The position numbers and the translations under genes were made by a program. A DNA stretch of 64,000 nt, from NCBI RefSeq assembly GCF_042675745.1, contig NZ_JBHTJM010000008.1, positions 372,001-436,000 on the forward strand, given 5' to 3'. This DNA is from Pseudofulvibacter geojedonensis (lineage in GTDB: Bacteria; Bacteroidota; Bacteroidia; Flavobacteriales; Flavobacteriaceae). The notes beneath the pieces were generated by a model that saw nothing but the letters and a program-made list of their open reading frames with translations, was not told the DNA's origin and searched no databases. The first letter of the stretch is position 1. Every line of letters starts with the position of its first letter. Positions 62,417 through 64,000 of the stretch are shown here, piece after piece.

Positions 62417-63718
62417 ATGCAATACATAGACAATATTCTATTTGTAGCTGTTTTAACAGCTGGAATCTGGTTTTTTGCAAAAAACATTAAAAAGTTAATA
62501 CGTAACATTAAGTTAGGTAAATCTATAGATAGGACCGATAATAAATCGGAACGATGGAAAAACATGGCTAAAATAGCCTTGGGTCAGGGTAAAATGACTC
62601 GCCGTCCCGTTTCTGGTATTCTACACATTATAGTTTACGCAGGTTTCTTAATTATTAACATTGAAGTATTAGAAATTATTATTGACGGAATCTTTGGTAC
62701 TCATAGAGCCTTTTCAGGAATGGGGGCTTTCTACGGTTTCTTAATAGGAACTTTTGAGATATTAGCATTTTTAGTTTTTGTATCGGTAATTATATTCTGG
62801 ATAAGAAGAAATGTTATAAAAATTAAGCGTTTCCTAAGTGAAGAAATGAAAGGTTGGCCAAAGTCTGATGGTAACTGGATTCTTTATTTTGAAATGATTT
62901 TAATGTCGTTGTTTTTAATAATGAATGCAACAGATGTTCCATTTCAAGAAATGAATAACGGTAATATAATTAGTCAGTACTTAGCTCCAATCTTCTCTGG
63001 CTTAGGAGAAACAACGCTACATGTAGTAGAAAGAGGAGCATGGTGGTTGCACATAGTTGGTATTTTAATTTTCTTAAACTATTTATACTACTCTAAACAC
63101 TTACATATTTTATTAGCTTTCCCTAATACATTCTTTGCTAACTTAAAGCCAAAAGGAGCTTTTAAAAACGATGAAAATGTAACTAAAGAAGTAATGATGA
63201 TGATGGATCCTTCGGCAGATCCTTATGCTATGCCAGAAGAAGGAGCAGAAGAAGAGGTTTCTACGTTTGGAGCTAAAGATGTAACAGATTTATCTTGGGT
63301 AAATTTATTAAATGCTTACACCTGTACAGAGTGCGGTAGATGTACTAGTAACTGTCCGGCTAATCTAACAGGGAAAAAATTATCTCCTCGTAAAATCATG
63401 ATGGATACTCGTGATAGAATAGAAGAAGTTGGTAAAAATATAGATGCCAACGGAGGAGAGTTTATAGATGATGGTAAAAACTTATTCGATTGGATATCTA
63501 AAGAAGAAATTTGGGCTTGTACTAGCTGTAACGCTTGTGTAGAAACGTGTCCGGTTAACATAGATCCGTTAGAAATTATAATGGATATGCGTCGTTATTT
63601 AGTAATGGAAGAAAGTGCTGCTCCTGCTGAATTAAACAATATGATGCAGAATGTAGAAAATAACGGTGCTCCTTGGCCTTATAACCAAATGGACAGGTTG
63701 AATTGGGTGAACGAATAG
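62417..63718 (+). CDS. Membrane-bound (Fe-S) oxidoreductase subunit with two 4Fe-4S clusters
   Basis: A 433-residue protein with an N-terminal membrane part of about five segments (residues 1-235, resembling the NarI/HdrE-type cytochrome b subunit) and a C-terminal ferredoxin-like domain. Two cluster motifs are complete: 'CTECGRCTSNCPANLTG' near 300 and 'CTSCNACVETCPVNIDP' near 363. His residues in the membrane part ('HIIVYAGF', 'HVVERGAWWLH') could hold haem. The next gene encodes a partner protein, so the pair resembles HdrD/GlpC-type complexes that pass electrons to or from the quinone pool. The electron donor is unknown. It lies 18 bp after the MCE gene. Confidence 0.88.
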   Translation: MQYIDNILFVAVLTAGIWFFAKNIKKLIRNIKLGKSIDRTDNKSERWKNMAKIALGQGKMTRRPVSGILHIIVYAGFLIINIEVLEIIIDGIFGTHRAFSGMGAFYGFLIGTFEILAFLVFVSVIIFWIRRNVIKIKRFLSEEMKGWPKSDGNWILYFEMILMSLFLIMNATDVPFQEMNNGNIISQYLAPIFSGLGETTLHVVERGAWWLHIVGILIFLNYLYYSKHLHILLAFPNTFFANLKPKGAFKNDENVTKEVMMMMDPSADPYAMPEEGAEEEVSTFGAKDVTDLSWVNLLNAYTCTECGRCTSNCPANLTGKKLSPRKIMMDTRDRIEEVGKNIDANGGEFIDDGKNLFDWISKEEIWACTSCNACVETCPVNIDPLEIIMDMRRYLVMEESAAPAELNNMMQNVENNGAPWPYNQMDRLNWVNE

Positions 63719-63778
63719 TATTTCTACAAATTAAATTATTAAAAAATTACTCTCACGAAGAGTTAAAAATATAAAATT

Positions 63779-64000
63779 ATGAGTGAAGCATTAAATGTAC
63801 CAGTAATGGCAGATTTATTTGCAGAAGGTAAAGAGCCAGATGTGTTATTCTGGGTTGGATCTGCAGGTAGTTTTGATGATAGAGCTAAGAAAATTACCAG
63901 AGCTTTTGTTAAGTTGCTAAATAAGGCTGATGTTAATTTTGCTGTATTAGGAACAGAAGAAAGTTCTAGTGGCGATGCAGCAAAAAGAGCAGGGAATGAA
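63779..64000 (+). CDS. (Fe-S)-binding oxidoreductase partner, N-terminal part (cut by window end)
   Basis: The first 74 codons are visible from the ATG at 63779 to the window end with no stop. The sequence 'MADLFAEGKEPDVLFWVGSA' and 'DDRAKKITRAFVKLLNKAD' followed by 'FAVLGTEESSSGDAAKRAGN' is the N-terminus of heterodisulfide-reductase-B-like (CCG-domain) proteins, which carry a cysteine-rich Fe-S site. It lies 60 bp after the membrane subunit and should act with it in electron transfer. The CCG motifs themselves lie beyond the window, so the assignment rests on the N-terminus and the context. Confidence 0.8.
   Translation, partial: MSEALNVPVMADLFAEGKEPDVLFWVGSAGSFDDRAKKITRAFVKLLNKADVNFAVLGTEESSSGDAAKRAGNE

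Noticed and set aside
1..64000. tRNA genes, insertion sequences, prophage or integrative elements
   Set aside because: No cloverleaf-like sequences, transposase or integrase frames, or long terminal repeats were seen; gene content is chromosomal throughout.

Overview
The window comes from an AT-rich, Gram-negative member of the Bacteroidota, most likely a marine Flavobacteriaceae of the Tenacibaculum/Polaribacter kind. The evidence is protein family content (S46 dipeptidyl-peptidase, DUF2853, DUF4159, GldL-like protein, CarboxypepD_reg-like domains, HisKA_2 'HHRVKNN' kinases, menaquinone synthesis, LptD and TamB), flavobacterial promoters (TAnnTTTG -7 boxes, sometimes with TTG/TTTG 17-20 bp upstream), few Shine-Dalgarno sequences, and frequent TTG starts. 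I see no tRNA, rRNA, CRISPR array, insertion sequence or prophage.

Layout. 1-3250: end of an unknown membrane protein, an acyltransferase and a large membrane protein (envelope sugar chemistry). 3464-8864: two different aconitases in tandem (acnB, acnA). 8989-13813: DUF2167 protein, an erythromycin-esterase-like fusion, a glycosyltransferase and a solitary PD-(D/E)XK protein. 13868-22369: holA, then menD, DUF2853, cvfB-like, three minus-strand genes, menB and menA. 22426-28983: a signalling island. 29013-32802: UPF0173 hydrolase, menC, CPBP protease, menE. 32965-39431: a TonB-plug/VWA fusion, an S46 peptidase and three Crp/Fnr paralogues. 39502-46124: a nine-gene minus-strand operon rich in RNA-modification enzymes (tsaD, rsmE, TrmH-like, THUMP-like methyltransferase). 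46148-53992: TamB, then a minus-strand symporter/lipoprotein/SIMPL group. 54107-57001: pfkA, gapA and a GlcNAc-kinase-like ATPase. 57002-64000: RidA, lptD, an amidase, an MCE protein and two Fe-S oxidoreductase subunits, the second cut by the window end.

Most notable is the signalling island that splits the menaquinone genes. Two sensor kinases (a periplasmic SBP_bac_3 sensor and a propeller-type sensor) point tail to tail and lie beside one LytTR response regulator. Next comes a small kinase homologue that keeps the phospho-acceptor histidine but lacks a recognisable ATP-binding site. A 10-bp motif close to TTTTACAACA occurs as direct repeats with an exact 21-bp period at three places: three copies before the regulator, two before the degenerate kinase, and two before a gene-free segment with a -7-like box and, about 90 bp on, a strong terminator. 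I read this as a self-contained LytTR regulon: its own regulator, a possible feedback pseudo-kinase, and a possible LytTR-controlled small RNA of about 85 nt. The repeats and hairpin are seen directly; the regulatory roles are inference.

MenD, B, A, C and E are all present, covering most of menaquinone synthesis. Isochorismate synthase (MenF), MenH and a recognised DHNA-CoA thioesterase are not in the window. The UPF0173 hydrolase, overlapping menC by one base, is a candidate for an accessory or missing step.
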